A stretch of DNA of 64,000 nt from a virus (IMGVR_UViG_3300034062_006954:1-64000); one strand, 5' to 3'. Positions 35,341 to 43,310 are shown, counted from the first letter of the stretch. Numbers and translations: made by a program. Notes: generated by a model not told the origin, from the sequence alone.

Positions 35341-35583
35341 TCACAACCTCTTGTATTTAAAAGTTTTTGCAATTTTTGAATTAAAAAACTTACCTTGAGA
35401 TTCTGACATCCTAAATTGAGTGTAGATTTGATGTGGGACATTTTCATATGAATATTTCATACCATTATTGAATTCTACAATCAATTCTTTTGACTCAGTA
35501 TCAAATTCAGTTCTTTTAATATTACTTGATTGAATTTCGTTAATAATTTTTGTACCTCTAATTTCTTCTCTTATAATTCCCAT
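35341..35583 (-). CDS. KTSC domain protein
   Basis: 80 residues. The C-terminal about 57 residues (LIVEFNNGMKYSYENVPHQI ... SESQGKFFNSKIAKTFKY) match the KTSC fold (PF13619), a small domain common in phages and often linked to RNA or translation proteins; function not established. Convergent to nothing nearby; located between the NTase and UVR genes on the same strand. Confidence 0.8.
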   Translation of the reverse strand: MGIIREEIRGTKIINEIQSSNIKRTEFDTESKELIVEFNNGMKYSYENVPHQIYTQFRMSESQGKFFNSKIAKTFKYKRL

Positions 35584-35597
35584 ACAATAAAATTTAA

Positions 35598-35615
35598 AAC
35601 CCCCATTCGGGGGTT
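35598..35615. terminator. Intrinsic terminator
   Basis: Compact stem AACCCCC / GGGGGTT with loop ATTC between the UVR gene stop and the KTSC gene start. Confidence 0.78.
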
Positions 35616-35619
35616 ATTA

Positions 35620-36033
35620 TTAATTTATATTTTTAAGTTCATCTCTAATTTCGATAGCCCTTTCAAAGTTTTGTTCTTGAATAGCCAAATCCAATTCTTT
35701 TTTCAACTTATCGATTTTTGTATCATTTTTTTCCAAATCTTTTATTTGATCCCTCAACTTTGCAGCCTCTTCAAAATTTTGAGTTTCAATACATTCATTT
35801 AACTTTCTTTGTAATTCTTCTTTTGGACCTCTTCCAGCTTCCCACTTTGTTTTCGTTTTTTTATTTGAAAAAAGATAATTTGTAAAAACTATGAAATTCA
35901 AATCAGGTCTAAGTTTATACCCCTTTTTAAAATCATCATTAGTTGGAGCTTCAAAATCAAAAGTACCATTTAATCCATTACTTAAAAAATCTTTAAGAAT
36001 TTCTTCAAAACTTTTATAATTTCTTCTGTTCAT
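35620..36033 (-). CDS. Double-UVR-domain protein (McsA-like putative Clp adaptor)
   Basis: 137 residues. The C-terminal half holds two UVR motifs: LQRKLNECIETQNFEEAAKL and LKKELDLAIQEQNFERAIEI, each followed by RD. The N-terminal about 75 residues (EEILKDFLSNGLNGTFDFEA; RPDLNFIVFTNYLF) are unfamiliar. UVR motifs occur in UvrB/UvrC and in McsA, an adaptor and activator of ClpC. The gene is divergent from a ClpC-like gene that has its own UVR motif, so an adaptor function is the favoured inference. Confidence 0.72.
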   Translation of the reverse strand: MNRRNYKSFEEILKDFLSNGLNGTFDFEAPTNDDFKKGYKLRPDLNFIVFTNYLFSNKKTKTKWEAGRGPKEELQRKLNECIETQNFEEAAKLRDQIKDLEKNDTKIDKLKKELDLAIQEQNFERAIEIRDELKNIN

Positions 36034-36172
36034 ATATTATTTTATTTATTTTATTTTTATTATAATGAGAAATATACACAAAAAATACAATAAAATCAAC
36101 TAGTTCATAAAACGTTATTTATAGATAGTTGAAATTGAAAAATAAAACATTATTATTAGGATAAAAAAATTT

Positions 36173-38197
36173 ATGATAGATTCTAAAGATGGAGATTACT
36201 CAACAAAAGGAAAAGGTGATACACCAGTACTTAATAATTTCGCAAAAGATTTAATTAAACTTGCAGAAGAAGGTAAATTAGATCCTGTAGTTGGAAGAGA
36301 TAGAGAGATAACCAGAATTGCTCAAATTTTATCAAGACGTAAAAAAAACAACCCAATAATAATTGGTGAACCTGGTTGTGGTAAAACGGCAATTGTTGAA
36401 GGTTTGGCGTTAAAAATATTGAATGGTGAATGCCCAAGAAATCTTATGGACAAAAAAATTATGTCATTAGACATGACTTCAATTGTCGCTGGTACAAAAT
36501 ATCGTGGTCAATTTGAAGAGAGAATGAAGGTTATTATTGAGGAACTTCAATCAGCACCAAATATAATATTATTCATTGATGAAATTCACCAAATAGTAGG
36601 AGCTGGTAATTCTTCAGGTTCACTTGACGCATCAAACATTTTCAAACCAGCATTAGCAAGGGGAGAAATCCAATGTATTGGTGCAACCACGTTGGATGAG
36701 TATAGAAAGAACTTTGAAAAAGATGGAGCATTAGAAAGAAGATTTCAAAAAGTAATTGTTGACCCATCAAGTAAAGAAGAGACTTTGGAAATTCTTACAA
36801 ATGTTAAAGAAAAATATGAAAATTATCACAAAGTAAGTTATAGTGATGATGTACTAAAACTTTGTGTTGATTTAGCTGAACGTTATATTACTGACAGAGA
36901 ATTTCCTGACAAAGCATTTGATATTATTGATGAGGTTGGGGCGAGAAGTCAAGTTGAAATTAAAATGCCTCAAATTATTGAGGACTTAAAAATACAAGCT
37001 CAAGAAATTAAAAAACAAAAAATTGAGGTTGTAAAAAGTCAAAACTATGAATTGGCCGCAGATCTTAGAGATAAAGAAACCAAAATCTTAGATAGATTAG
37101 ATGATGAAAAGAAAAAGTTCGAGTTCGATTTATTGAATAAGAAAAAACAAGTTTCAATAGAATTAGTTTATGATGTTGTATCAAATATGACTAAAATACC
37201 TGTGTCAAAAATAAATTCAGATGAATCGTCAAAACTTACAAGTTTGGATGATAATTTATCCTCAAAAGTTATTGGTCAAAAGGATGCGGTATCAAAAATT
37301 GCAAAGGCTATCAGAAGAAATAGATTAGGTATCAAAGACCCAAGTAAACCAATCGGTTCATTCATTTTCTTAGGTTCAACAGGTGTTGGTAAAACATATT
37401 TGGCCAAACAACTTGCTAAAGAAATTTTTGGAAGTGAAGAAAGTCTTATACGTGTAGATATGTCAGAATTCCAAGAAAAACATACAATATCAAGACTAAT
37501 TGGTTCACCTCCAGGTTATGTTGGGTATGACGAGGGTGGACAATTAACTGAACAAGTTAAGAATAAACCTTATTCAGTAATATTATTTGATGAAATTGAA
37601 AAAGCTAACAAAGATGTTTTCTCAACACTACTTCAGGTACTTGATGATGGTCATTTAACTGATGGATTGGGTAGAAAAATCAACTTCAAAAATTGTGTGA
37701 TAATTATGACATCAAATTTAGGTGTAAAAAAACTACAAGACTTTGGTACAGGTGTTGGTTTTAAATCAGCAAATAATTCATACATTGAAGAAGAACATAA
37801 AAGAGATATGTTGAAAAAAGAATTGCAAAAATTCTTTGCTCCTGAATTCTTAAATAGAATTGATGAAATAATTGTATTCAATTCTTTAAAAGAAGAAGAA
37901 GTAAAACAAATTGTAAAATTGGAAGTTGATAAATTGATTAGTCGATTGAAAGGACTAAATTATAATATATCCTACGAAGAATCTTTGATTGAAATGATTT
38001 CCAAAGTTGGTTTTGATGAAACTTATGGAGCAAGACCAATCAAAAGAGCAATCCAAGATAAAATTGAAGATTTTATTTCCGAAGAAGTGTTAAATGGAAA
38101 TGTTGTTGAAAATGGTGATTACACCCTTGTGGTAGAAGATGAAAAAGTAAAATTTAAAACTGATAAGAAGAGTAAAAATAAAAAAGGGACTAAATAG
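36173..38197 (+). CDS. ClpC-like AAA+ unfoldase lacking the N-domain
   Basis: 674 residues, two AAA+ modules. D1: GEPGCGKTA, IILFIDEIHQIVGAG, RRFQKV. The middle insertion has a UVR motif (SQNYELAADLRDKE). D2: LGSTGVGKTYLA, SVILFDEIEKA, PEFLNRIDEI, GARPIKRAI. FGTGVGFKSA contains the VGF tripeptide in the position of the ClpP-docking loop, so coupling to host ClpP is plausible. The usual repeated N-domain is absent and D1 starts almost at once. Long AT-rich leader (140 bp) shared with the divergent UVR gene. Confidence 0.92.
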   Translation: MIDSKDGDYSTKGKGDTPVLNNFAKDLIKLAEEGKLDPVVGRDREITRIAQILSRRKKNNPIIIGEPGCGKTAIVEGLALKILNGECPRNLMDKKIMSLDMTSIVAGTKYRGQFEERMKVIIEELQSAPNIILFIDEIHQIVGAGNSSGSLDASNIFKPALARGEIQCIGATTLDEYRKNFEKDGALERRFQKVIVDPSSKEETLEILTNVKEKYENYHKVSYSDDVLKLCVDLAERYITDREFPDKAFDIIDEVGARSQVEIKMPQIIEDLKIQAQEIKKQKIEVVKSQNYELAADLRDKETKILDRLDDEKKKFEFDLLNKKKQVSIELVYDVVSNMTKIPVSKINSDESSKLTSLDDNLSSKVIGQKDAVSKIAKAIRRNRLGIKDPSKPIGSFIFLGSTGVGKTYLAKQLAKEIFGSEESLIRVDMSEFQEKHTISRLIGSPPGYVGYDEGGQLTEQVKNKPYSVILFDEIEKANKDVFSTLLQVLDDGHLTDGLGRKINFKNCVIIMTSNLGVKKLQDFGTGVGFKSANNSYIEEEHKRDMLKKELQKFFAPEFLNRIDEIIVFNSLKEEEVKQIVKLEVDKLISRLKGLNYNISYEESLIEMISKVGFDETYGARPIKRAIQDKIEDFISEEVLNGNVVENGDYTLVVEDEKVKFKTDKKSKNKKGTK

Positions 38198-38209
38198 TCC
38201 CTTTTTTTT
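38181..38209. terminator. Bidirectional intrinsic terminator
   Basis: AAAAAGGGAC / GTCCCTTTTTTTT, overlapping the last codons of the Clp gene and abutting the stop of the convergent gene. Confidence 0.85.
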
Positions 38210-38738
38210 ATGGCATAGGTTTTATTTGTTTCTCAGTACTAGGTGGTTGTGGTATTTTTATATCTTTAATACTATTTTGAGTTAATTTATTATCTTGAGT
38301 TGTAGGTTCTTCCAAACCAAATTCAGGTTTTTCAGAGTAAGTTCTAATTCCCTGAAGTCTCTGATTTGCAACATCCTCAAGTTTTTCAATATGTTTCGAG
38401 TATTCCTCAAAATTTTTAAGTGCTTTATCAATTTCAAAAACCAACTGACCTTTCTTTTCTTGAGGCATTGTTGATGATGTAATCTTATTTTTTAAATCAG
38501 TCAACTTAGTCATTATCTTCACATTTGGTTGGTCAAGTTTCCTTAAGTCTTTTGCCATATTTTTGAGTGAATTAAGATACTTAAAAAAGTCATAACCCTC
38601 TCCTCTCCAAAATCCTTTAATACCTTGATATACATTAGATATTGAATCAAAAATACCTTCTTCTAATTCATTTTCTTTAATAATTCTATTAACAACTAAG
38701 TTAAGTTGTGTCTCAGTTAAATAAATCTTTCTTTTCAT
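38208..38738 (-). CDS. Leader-bearing hypothetical protein
   Basis: 176 residues. The leader MKRKIYLTETQLNLVVNRII runs to IIKE at residue 22; a second possible site follows at ELEE|G. Then GIFDSISNVYQGIKGFWRGE and a long helical region (LRKLDQPNVKIMTKLTDLKN). No enzymatic motif. Leader and late-type promoter place it with the presumed capsid-packaged set. Confidence 0.65.
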   Translation of the reverse strand: MKRKIYLTETQLNLVVNRIIKENELEEGIFDSISNVYQGIKGFWRGEGYDFFKYLNSLKNMAKDLRKLDQPNVKIMTKLTDLKNKITSSTMPQEKKGQLVFEIDKALKNFEEYSKHIEKLEDVANQRLQGIRTYSEKPEFGLEEPTTQDNKLTQNSIKDIKIPQPPSTEKQIKPMP

Positions 38739-38753
38739 TGTAATATTTTAAAA

Positions 38754-38762
38754 ATAAATATC
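38754..38762 (-). promoter_or_regulatory. Late promoter-like element GATATTTAT
   Basis: The minus strand reads GATATTTATTTTTAAAA, 15 bp before the ATG at 38738. Confidence 0.58.
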
Positions 38763-38763
38763 A

Positions 38764-39579
38764 CTACAAAATGAATTTACCCTTACCAACCTCTTTTTGA
38801 TATTTTTTTACACCCAAGTTTTCAATAATTTTTGTCGCAATATCATATGTGTTAAAGACATCTTCAACTACAACATATTCGTGCTCAGTATGATAATTGT
38901 AATATCCAACAGCAAAGTTTATACAAGAAAAATCAAAAAGACTTTTAAGGGCATAAACATCTGTATATGGGTGAGATTGATATTTGTTTCTGTTGTTAAA
39001 ACCTTCAGTCAGAACCTCATCACATTTCTCAAAAAATTCAGAATTTTTGTCGAATAATTGTACTCCCATACAATACTCACTTACCATCCAATTACCTGGT
39101 GCATCAAATTGTAATACATACCCAACATTAGAAAAGAATTCCTTATCAGCTTTTTTTGATCCGTGACAACCCGTTTCTTCAGATACGAAGAAGGCCGCCT
39201 TAACATTTGGTAAATGTTTTAATAGTTGTAAACAAACATATACACCACACTTGTCATCACCACCAATACCAGTAGGTGAACCTTGGTCATTATAGGCCTT
39301 GAATGCCATTTTTAACTCATCCTGAGCGTTGGGTAATATCATTTCACGAATGTTGATTGTATCCAACTCGTGAACAGTATCTGTGTGGGCAACAACACAA
39401 GGAAAATATTCTACATCATCTGTTTGTTTCGTGGCATAAACATTTCCCATTTTATCCACTTTATAAGGGATATTATTTTCAACCATCCATTCGGTTAAAA
39501 ATTGAATCATTAAATCTTCCTTATATGTTTTGGTAGGTACAGATAAAACCTTTTTGAGTAAATTGATATCGTGTTTCAT
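38764..39579 (-). CDS. M20/M42-family metallopeptidase
   Basis: 271 residues. Metal-site motifs in order: VVAHTDTVH, GIGGDDKCGVYVCLQLL, FFVSEETGCHGSKKA, LQFDAPG and a late HTEHEYV. This is the di-zinc exopeptidase pattern of PepT/M42 enzymes, which trim N-terminal residues from short peptides. Shorter than typical PepT (about 400), so the lid/dimer domain is reduced. Cytoplasmic. It lies between the Clp and tmRNA loci and could recycle peptides made by them (inference). Confidence 0.85.
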   Translation of the reverse strand: MKHDINLLKKVLSVPTKTYKEDLMIQFLTEWMVENNIPYKVDKMGNVYATKQTDDVEYFPCVVAHTDTVHELDTINIREMILPNAQDELKMAFKAYNDQGSPTGIGGDDKCGVYVCLQLLKHLPNVKAAFFVSEETGCHGSKKADKEFFSNVGYVLQFDAPGNWMVSEYCMGVQLFDKNSEFFEKCDEVLTEGFNNRNKYQSHPYTDVYALKSLFDFSCINFAVGYYNYHTEHEYVVVEDVFNTYDIATKIIENLGVKKYQKEVGKGKFIL

Positions 39580-39588
39580 AACACAATA

Positions 39589-40980
39589 TTACAACATTTT
39601 TTTGAATTTTCTAACAATTGACTCAAAAAGTTCAGGTGTATTTAAAAAATTAACAAAATCTTCAAATGATAAACTTCTTTTTTCTATACCTGATTTAAAA
39701 TTAGAATTCCAAGTTGATAGAATTATTTTTATATTAGATTTATCAATTGATTCAATTCTAAACAATTTTTTATTATCATATCCCAATTCATAAGTTCTAC
39801 CAATTTCATAACCTAACTTATTTAAGTTATTTAAAAGCTCACCATATTTTTTAGCACCTTCATATTTTTCAGGTTCGTCTTCAATTTTATCTAAAATGTC
39901 TTGTAAATTACTTTCAACAACTTGATTGAATTTGTTTGCATCATAATCCCAAGCATCATATCCAACTTCATTATAATTTCCAACATTAAGATTTAAATCA
40001 TGACCAATTTCTGTAAAGAGTTCTCTTATTGTTTTTGTTTTATCCTCAGTCATTCCATATAAACTTAACAAGGTATTAATTGTGGTGTAATAACTTGTAA
40101 AACTATATTTTTTCAAAATACCATAATTCATAAAAACATCTGGAAGTTCAGATAAAGCCATTTCTTTTATTCTATTTTCAGCGGCCTCATTTCTTAAATC
40201 AAAGTATTCACCTTCAATATTATCGGCTTGTCTACTGAAATGTTCAGTCAATAATTTTGATGCGGTACTTAAATATTCTTCACTATTATTCTTTTTTAAA
40301 TCAATTAAACTAGGATTAATAAAAAATATAATATTGTCTAACAATTTTCGATTTACATCATTAATACTTGCTAAAATGTAACCTTCCTTCCAATCTTCAT
40401 AAGCGGAATCAGAACTATATATTTCTAAACCATATCCCCCATATCTACTAAAAACGTTTTCTAAGATTGTTCGGTCCCAATCACCTTCACTAAATTCAAA
40501 AAATTCAAAATATTCTCTTTCAGTAAAAGTTAAATGAATCATACTTTTACCAGGATTTTTTTGATTGAAAACATACTCATCAAAACTTTCATCAACTTTA
40601 TTCAAATCGTATTTGTCAACTTTTTTTCCTGATTTTATTAGTTTCAATAAACCATAAGCGGTATCTCCACCAATTAATTCAATAACTTCCATTTCTATCT
40701 GAGGGTAATCTTTAATAATATCACCAAAGTCGAAAAGTTTCCCCTCATCATCTAAAACTGAAGGATTACCATATTGAGGAACAAAAATCATATAACCTTT
40801 CTTTTCACCTTTACTAACAATTAGATAAATGGTGTTTCTTCTATATGAATAGTAATTTTTTTTAAGATAGTTAGAACCATAATAATCTATTGCCTCAAAA
40901 TTTTTAGCTCTGAGAAACAAAACATCATTGTCCTCAAATAATATTTCAGATTCGTTATCTGCAGATTCTTTAGGTGTCAT
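39589..40980 (-). CDS. Large hypothetical phage protein
   Basis: 463 residues, acidic, without signal peptide or transmembrane segment. Segments such as FVPQYGNPSVLDDEGKLFDF and LGEL-like helical stretches suggest a globular alpha/beta protein; the N-terminal part (YLIVSKGEKKGYMIFVPQYG) resembles T4-like phage hypotheticals of unknown function. No catalytic motif recognised. Upstream element ATAAATAG (minus CTATTTAT) lies 16 bp from the start. Confidence 0.6.
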   Translation of the reverse strand: MTPKESADNESEILFEDNDVLFLRAKNFEAIDYYGSNYLKKNYYSYRRNTIYLIVSKGEKKGYMIFVPQYGNPSVLDDEGKLFDFGDIIKDYPQIEMEVIELIGGDTAYGLLKLIKSGKKVDKYDLNKVDESFDEYVFNQKNPGKSMIHLTFTEREYFEFFEFSEGDWDRTILENVFSRYGGYGLEIYSSDSAYEDWKEGYILASINDVNRKLLDNIIFFINPSLIDLKKNNSEEYLSTASKLLTEHFSRQADNIEGEYFDLRNEAAENRIKEMALSELPDVFMNYGILKKYSFTSYYTTINTLLSLYGMTEDKTKTIRELFTEIGHDLNLNVGNYNEVGYDAWDYDANKFNQVVESNLQDILDKIEDEPEKYEGAKKYGELLNNLNKLGYEIGRTYELGYDNKKLFRIESIDKSNIKIILSTWNSNFKSGIEKRSLSFEDFVNFLNTPELFESIVRKFKKML

Positions 40981-40996
40981 TAAAAAATTTTTATTA

Positions 40997-41004
40997 ATAA
41001 ATAG
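40997..41004 (-). promoter_or_regulatory. Variant late promoter-like element CTATTTAT
   Basis: The minus strand reads ACTATTTATTAATAAAA, 16 bp before the ATG at 40980. Confidence 0.42.
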
Positions 41005-41069
41005 TTTAAAATGTTGGTTTCATCAATAATTATATCTATAATTACATTATCAAAGTTAATTGAAAATAT

Positions 41070-41448
41070 GGGGGTAATCTGGAATCGACTGACATTGTTG
41101 GTTATTCGGGGCATGTCAGACCTGAACTAAGTCTGTTAAACTGGTTTGAAACGATACACGGCAACGTTATCAACAAACTTTCTGCAGTAGGTTTAATCCG
41201 TGCTGAAGAAGCAGTAGTAGCCTAGTCAATAGGATATTACTTTCGAGTCGGGGTGCATTCACTCAGGAACAGGAGCACTATAGGGTTGTCTAACCGATTC
41301 TCATCCCTAAAAATGAATTGGCCAATTTTGTTGGTTTTGGGAGTATAAAAATCAAATAGCTCGGAACACTGCGAATAATGTTGTCCTAAACATGTAGTCC
41401 TTAATAATTAAGATGGATAGGACGAGAGTTCAAATCTCTCTACCTCCA
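41070..41448 (+). ncRNA. ssrA: Transfer-messenger RNA (tmRNA)
   Basis: The 5' end GGGGGTAATCTGGAATCGAC matches the conserved tmRNA start. It pairs with 3' TACCTCC to form a 7-bp acceptor stem with a G3-U wobble, the alanyl-tRNA synthetase determinant; A73 follows. The T-arm (GAGAGTTCAAATCTCTC) precedes the 3' strand. CCA is not encoded. Total 379 nt, one piece, on the + strand between minus-strand genes. It rescues stalled ribosomes and tags nascent chains. A short tag frame lies at 41160-41225. Confidence 0.93.
41160..41225 (+). other. Putative tmRNA tag reading frame
   Basis: An open frame begins GGC AAC GTT (Gly-Asn-Val) and ends GAA GAA GCA GTA GTA GCC TAG: 21 residues starting GNVIN and ending EEAVVA. 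Gly resume codons are usual in Bacteroidetes, where the tags I know are about nine residues ending ALAA; this one is longer and ends VVA. Another frame from 41161 gives nine residues ending LQ, which is a poor degron. The choice is by inspection only. Confidence 0.6.
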
Positions 41449-41452
41449 CACA

Positions 41453-42001
41453 TTAATCCTTACCTCCACAGGTAAGGATTTTTCTATTTTCATATATTAG
41501 ATTACATAATAAAGTCATTTCATCGTGACTCAAATTACTTTTCGCGTGATTTGCTGCTATTGATATAAATTGAACATTTCCTTTGAAATAACCGATATTA
41601 GAATCAATTCTATCTAATGATGCGGTATATAAATGATTGTTGATTCCTTTATTTTTAGGTAATTCTAATTTAACCCCAGTGTAAATACAAGTGTTTTGGT
41701 TATCCCATAATCCCTTCAAATAAATTAAATCAATATCACTATCAAAAGTTCTTTTTTTAACCCTCCTAATAAAGTCCCTTAATCCTGTAAATTCATCCCT
41801 TTTGACGTGTTTACTAATATCATAATTACTTCTTACATTTAATAATCTTTCAGTATTAAAATGTCCCGTACAACTTCTTGAACAAAAATTCTTCCTCCCC
41901 AACTTTTCATTACGATTTAATTCACTTAAAGGTTTTTCAAACTCAATTCCACAATTACTACAAGTACAAGTTCCCATTCTTCTTTTGTCTCTTTTTTTCA
42001 T
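41453..42001 (-). CDS. HNH endonuclease with N-terminal zinc finger
   Basis: 182 residues. The N-terminus CTCSNCGIEFEKP ... KNFCSRSC is a four-Cys zinc ribbon. The C-terminal domain SLDRIDSNIGYFKGNVQFIS followed by ANHAKSNLSHDEM matches HNH-type nucleases of phage homing endonucleases. Convergent with the tmRNA, whose terminator forms from its last codons. Copies of the tmRNA 3'-end sequence TACCTCCAC flank it on both sides (inverted). A late-type element lies 15 bp upstream. Probably mobile. Confidence 0.82.
   Translation of the reverse strand: MKKRDKRRMGTCTCSNCGIEFEKPLSELNRNEKLGRKNFCSRSCTGHFNTERLLNVRSNYDISKHVKRDEFTGLRDFIRRVKKRTFDSDIDLIYLKGLWDNQNTCIYTGVKLELPKNKGINNHLYTASLDRIDSNIGYFKGNVQFISIAANHAKSNLSHDEMTLLCNLIYENRKILTCGGKD
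41456..41491 (+). terminator. tmRNA terminator (inside the convergent HNH coding end)
   Basis: Perfect stem AATCCTTACCT / AGGTAAGGATT with a 3-nt loop, followed on + by TTTTTCTATTTT. It lies 8 nt past the tmRNA 3' end and overlaps the last codons of the HNH gene. Confidence 0.85.
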
Positions 42002-42016
42002 AATGTTTCTTTTATT

Positions 42017-42025
42017 ATAAATATC
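42017..42025 (-). promoter_or_regulatory. Late promoter-like element GATATTTAT
   Basis: The minus strand reads GATATTTATAATAAAAG, 15 bp before the HNH ATG at 42001. Confidence 0.58.
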
Positions 42026-42054
42026 GTGGAGGTTGTAAAAAATCGTGGAGGTAA
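42023..42054. repeat. Direct repeat ATCGTGGAGGT upstream of the HNH gene
   Basis: Copies at 42023-42033 and 42042-42052. Their GTGGAGGT is the reverse complement of ACCTCCAC at 41442-41449 (tmRNA 3' end) and 41462-41469, so the HNH gene is bracketed by inverted copies. Confidence 0.7.
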
Positions 42055-42061
42055 TAAAAAA

Positions 42062-42084
42062 AACCCCTCTTTATCGGAGGGGTT
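42062..42084. terminator. Intrinsic terminator
   Basis: AACCCCTC / GAGGGGTT stem just past the stop at 42093; on the minus strand it is followed by a T tract. Confidence 0.8.
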
Positions 42085-42092
42085 ATTTAATA

Positions 42093-42605
42093 TTATCTAT
42101 ACCAACCATATTCATAACAAGCAAATTCACCATTTTTTGTTTTGAAACAAGCAAATTTGATACCTCGATTACTTGCGTCAAAACCAATCCATTTGTCATT
42201 TGTATTTGCAACAATATCTTTAGCTTCAATATCACCATTCGCCCCAAATTTTGCGTAAACTATTGTCCCACTAGTTGTTTTACTTGGTTTAAGTAAAACA
42301 CTATTATAGTCAGCCTCAATCAGGCCCTTAGTAGACATTCCTGCAAGTCCGTGTTTTGAATTACGTAATCTATATGTGTTATTGTTCTCATCCATAATTT
42401 CAAGAAATTGTCCCTTTTCATCATAACTTCCCCTATGATTATCATAATAACCAACAACTGGTGGATTATCCACCAAAATTTGTGGTACTTGAGATGAATC
42501 TGTAATCTCAATTATTTTTTTTTCTTTTTGGTCGTTTTGTTCTTTTATTACCTTTTTAACCAATCTAATCAAGTCAGTTTCATTTAATCTTATAATTTTT
42601 TTCAT
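42093..42605 (-). CDS. Leader-bearing hypothetical protein
   Basis: 170 residues. The leader MKKIIRLNETDLIRLVKKVI ends at VIKE, residue 22. The remainder is beta-rich (FLEIMDENNNTYRLRNSKHG; GTIVYAKFGANGDIEAKDIV) and ends GEFACYEYGWYR, with no known motif. It has its own late-type promoter and terminator. Presumed capsid-packaged (inference). Confidence 0.66.
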   Translation of the reverse strand: MKKIIRLNETDLIRLVKKVIKEQNDQKEKKIIEITDSSQVPQILVDNPPVVGYYDNHRGSYDEKGQFLEIMDENNNTYRLRNSKHGLAGMSTKGLIEADYNSVLLKPSKTTSGTIVYAKFGANGDIEAKDIVANTNDKWIGFDASNRGIKFACFKTKNGEFACYEYGWYR

Positions 42606-42622
42606 AATTTTAATTTTTAATA

Positions 42623-42630
42623 ATAAATAT
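42623..42630 (-). promoter_or_regulatory. Late promoter-like element ATATTTAT
   Basis: The minus strand reads AATATTTATTATTAAAAA, 17 bp before the ATG at 42605. Confidence 0.55.
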
Positions 42631-42643
42631 TATGAAAAATTAA

Positions 42644-42666
42644 AACCCCTCTTTTTAGGAGGGGTT
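42644..42666. terminator. Intrinsic terminator
   Basis: AACCCCTC / GAGGGGTT hairpin past the stop at 42672, nearly the same sequence as the terminator at 42062. Confidence 0.8.
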
Positions 42667-42671
42667 ATTTA

Positions 42672-43262
42672 TTATCTTCTATAATGTTTTTTATATCGTC
42701 TTGATTCCATAATTTCGTCTTTATCTAAACCAAATTCAAGATTACTAAAATCAGAATGTTCTTTGTCAAATAATTCTGATTCGTCATTTTCCATACATTT
42801 TTTTATGATTTTATTACCATCTTCATAACTACTAGGTATTAAATTAATTTTTGGATGGTCAATAAAGATTTCTAAACTTTCCAATGAATCACTTAAACCT
42901 CTTGACAAAAATGATTGTGCATATTCTTCATCACTTAATCTAATTGTAATTTTTTGAGGTTTTCCTATATTTCTTATTTTATCATCATTTAACAAATCAG
43001 CTAAATGAATACAATTGAAAAACCAAGTTAATAATGGTGTACCATCAAAAGTTTTTTTCTGGTGAACTCGTTCAATAGCAAATACCATTTTTTTATCACC
43101 TAATTCATCATGTTTGTATTTCATTACAATCATATTATCATCATTTTCAATATCATCCATTGAATATTCACGTGAACCAAATTCTATTTTTTGATTTTCT
43201 TTAATTACTCTTCTAACTAATTTCATTAAATCATTTTCTGTTAGTCTTATAATTTTTTTCAT
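42672..43262 (-). CDS. Leader-bearing hypothetical protein
   Basis: 196 residues. The leader MKKIIRLTENDLMKLVRRVI ends at VIKE, residue 22, nearly identical to that of the neighbouring gene, whereas the bodies are unrelated. The body (MVFAIERVHQKKTFDGTPLL; ITIRLSDEEYAQSFLSRGLS) is alpha/beta and ends with a basic tail (ESRRYKKHYRR). Function unknown; grouped with the capsid-targeted set. Confidence 0.66.
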   Translation of the reverse strand: MKKIIRLTENDLMKLVRRVIKENQKIEFGSREYSMDDIENDDNMIVMKYKHDELGDKKMVFAIERVHQKKTFDGTPLLTWFFNCIHLADLLNDDKIRNIGKPQKITIRLSDEEYAQSFLSRGLSDSLESLEIFIDHPKINLIPSSYEDGNKIIKKCMENDESELFDKEHSDFSNLEFGLDKDEIMESRRYKKHYRR

Positions 43263-43292
43263 TGTTTTTTTTTTTGATTATTATTATACATA

Positions 43293-43300
43293 ATAAATAT
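43293..43300 (-). promoter_or_regulatory. Late promoter-like element ATATTTAT
   Basis: The minus strand reads AATATTTATTATGTATAA, 30 bp before the ATG at 43262, a longer spacing than most copies. Confidence 0.45.
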
Positions 43301-43310
43301 TATACAAAAT

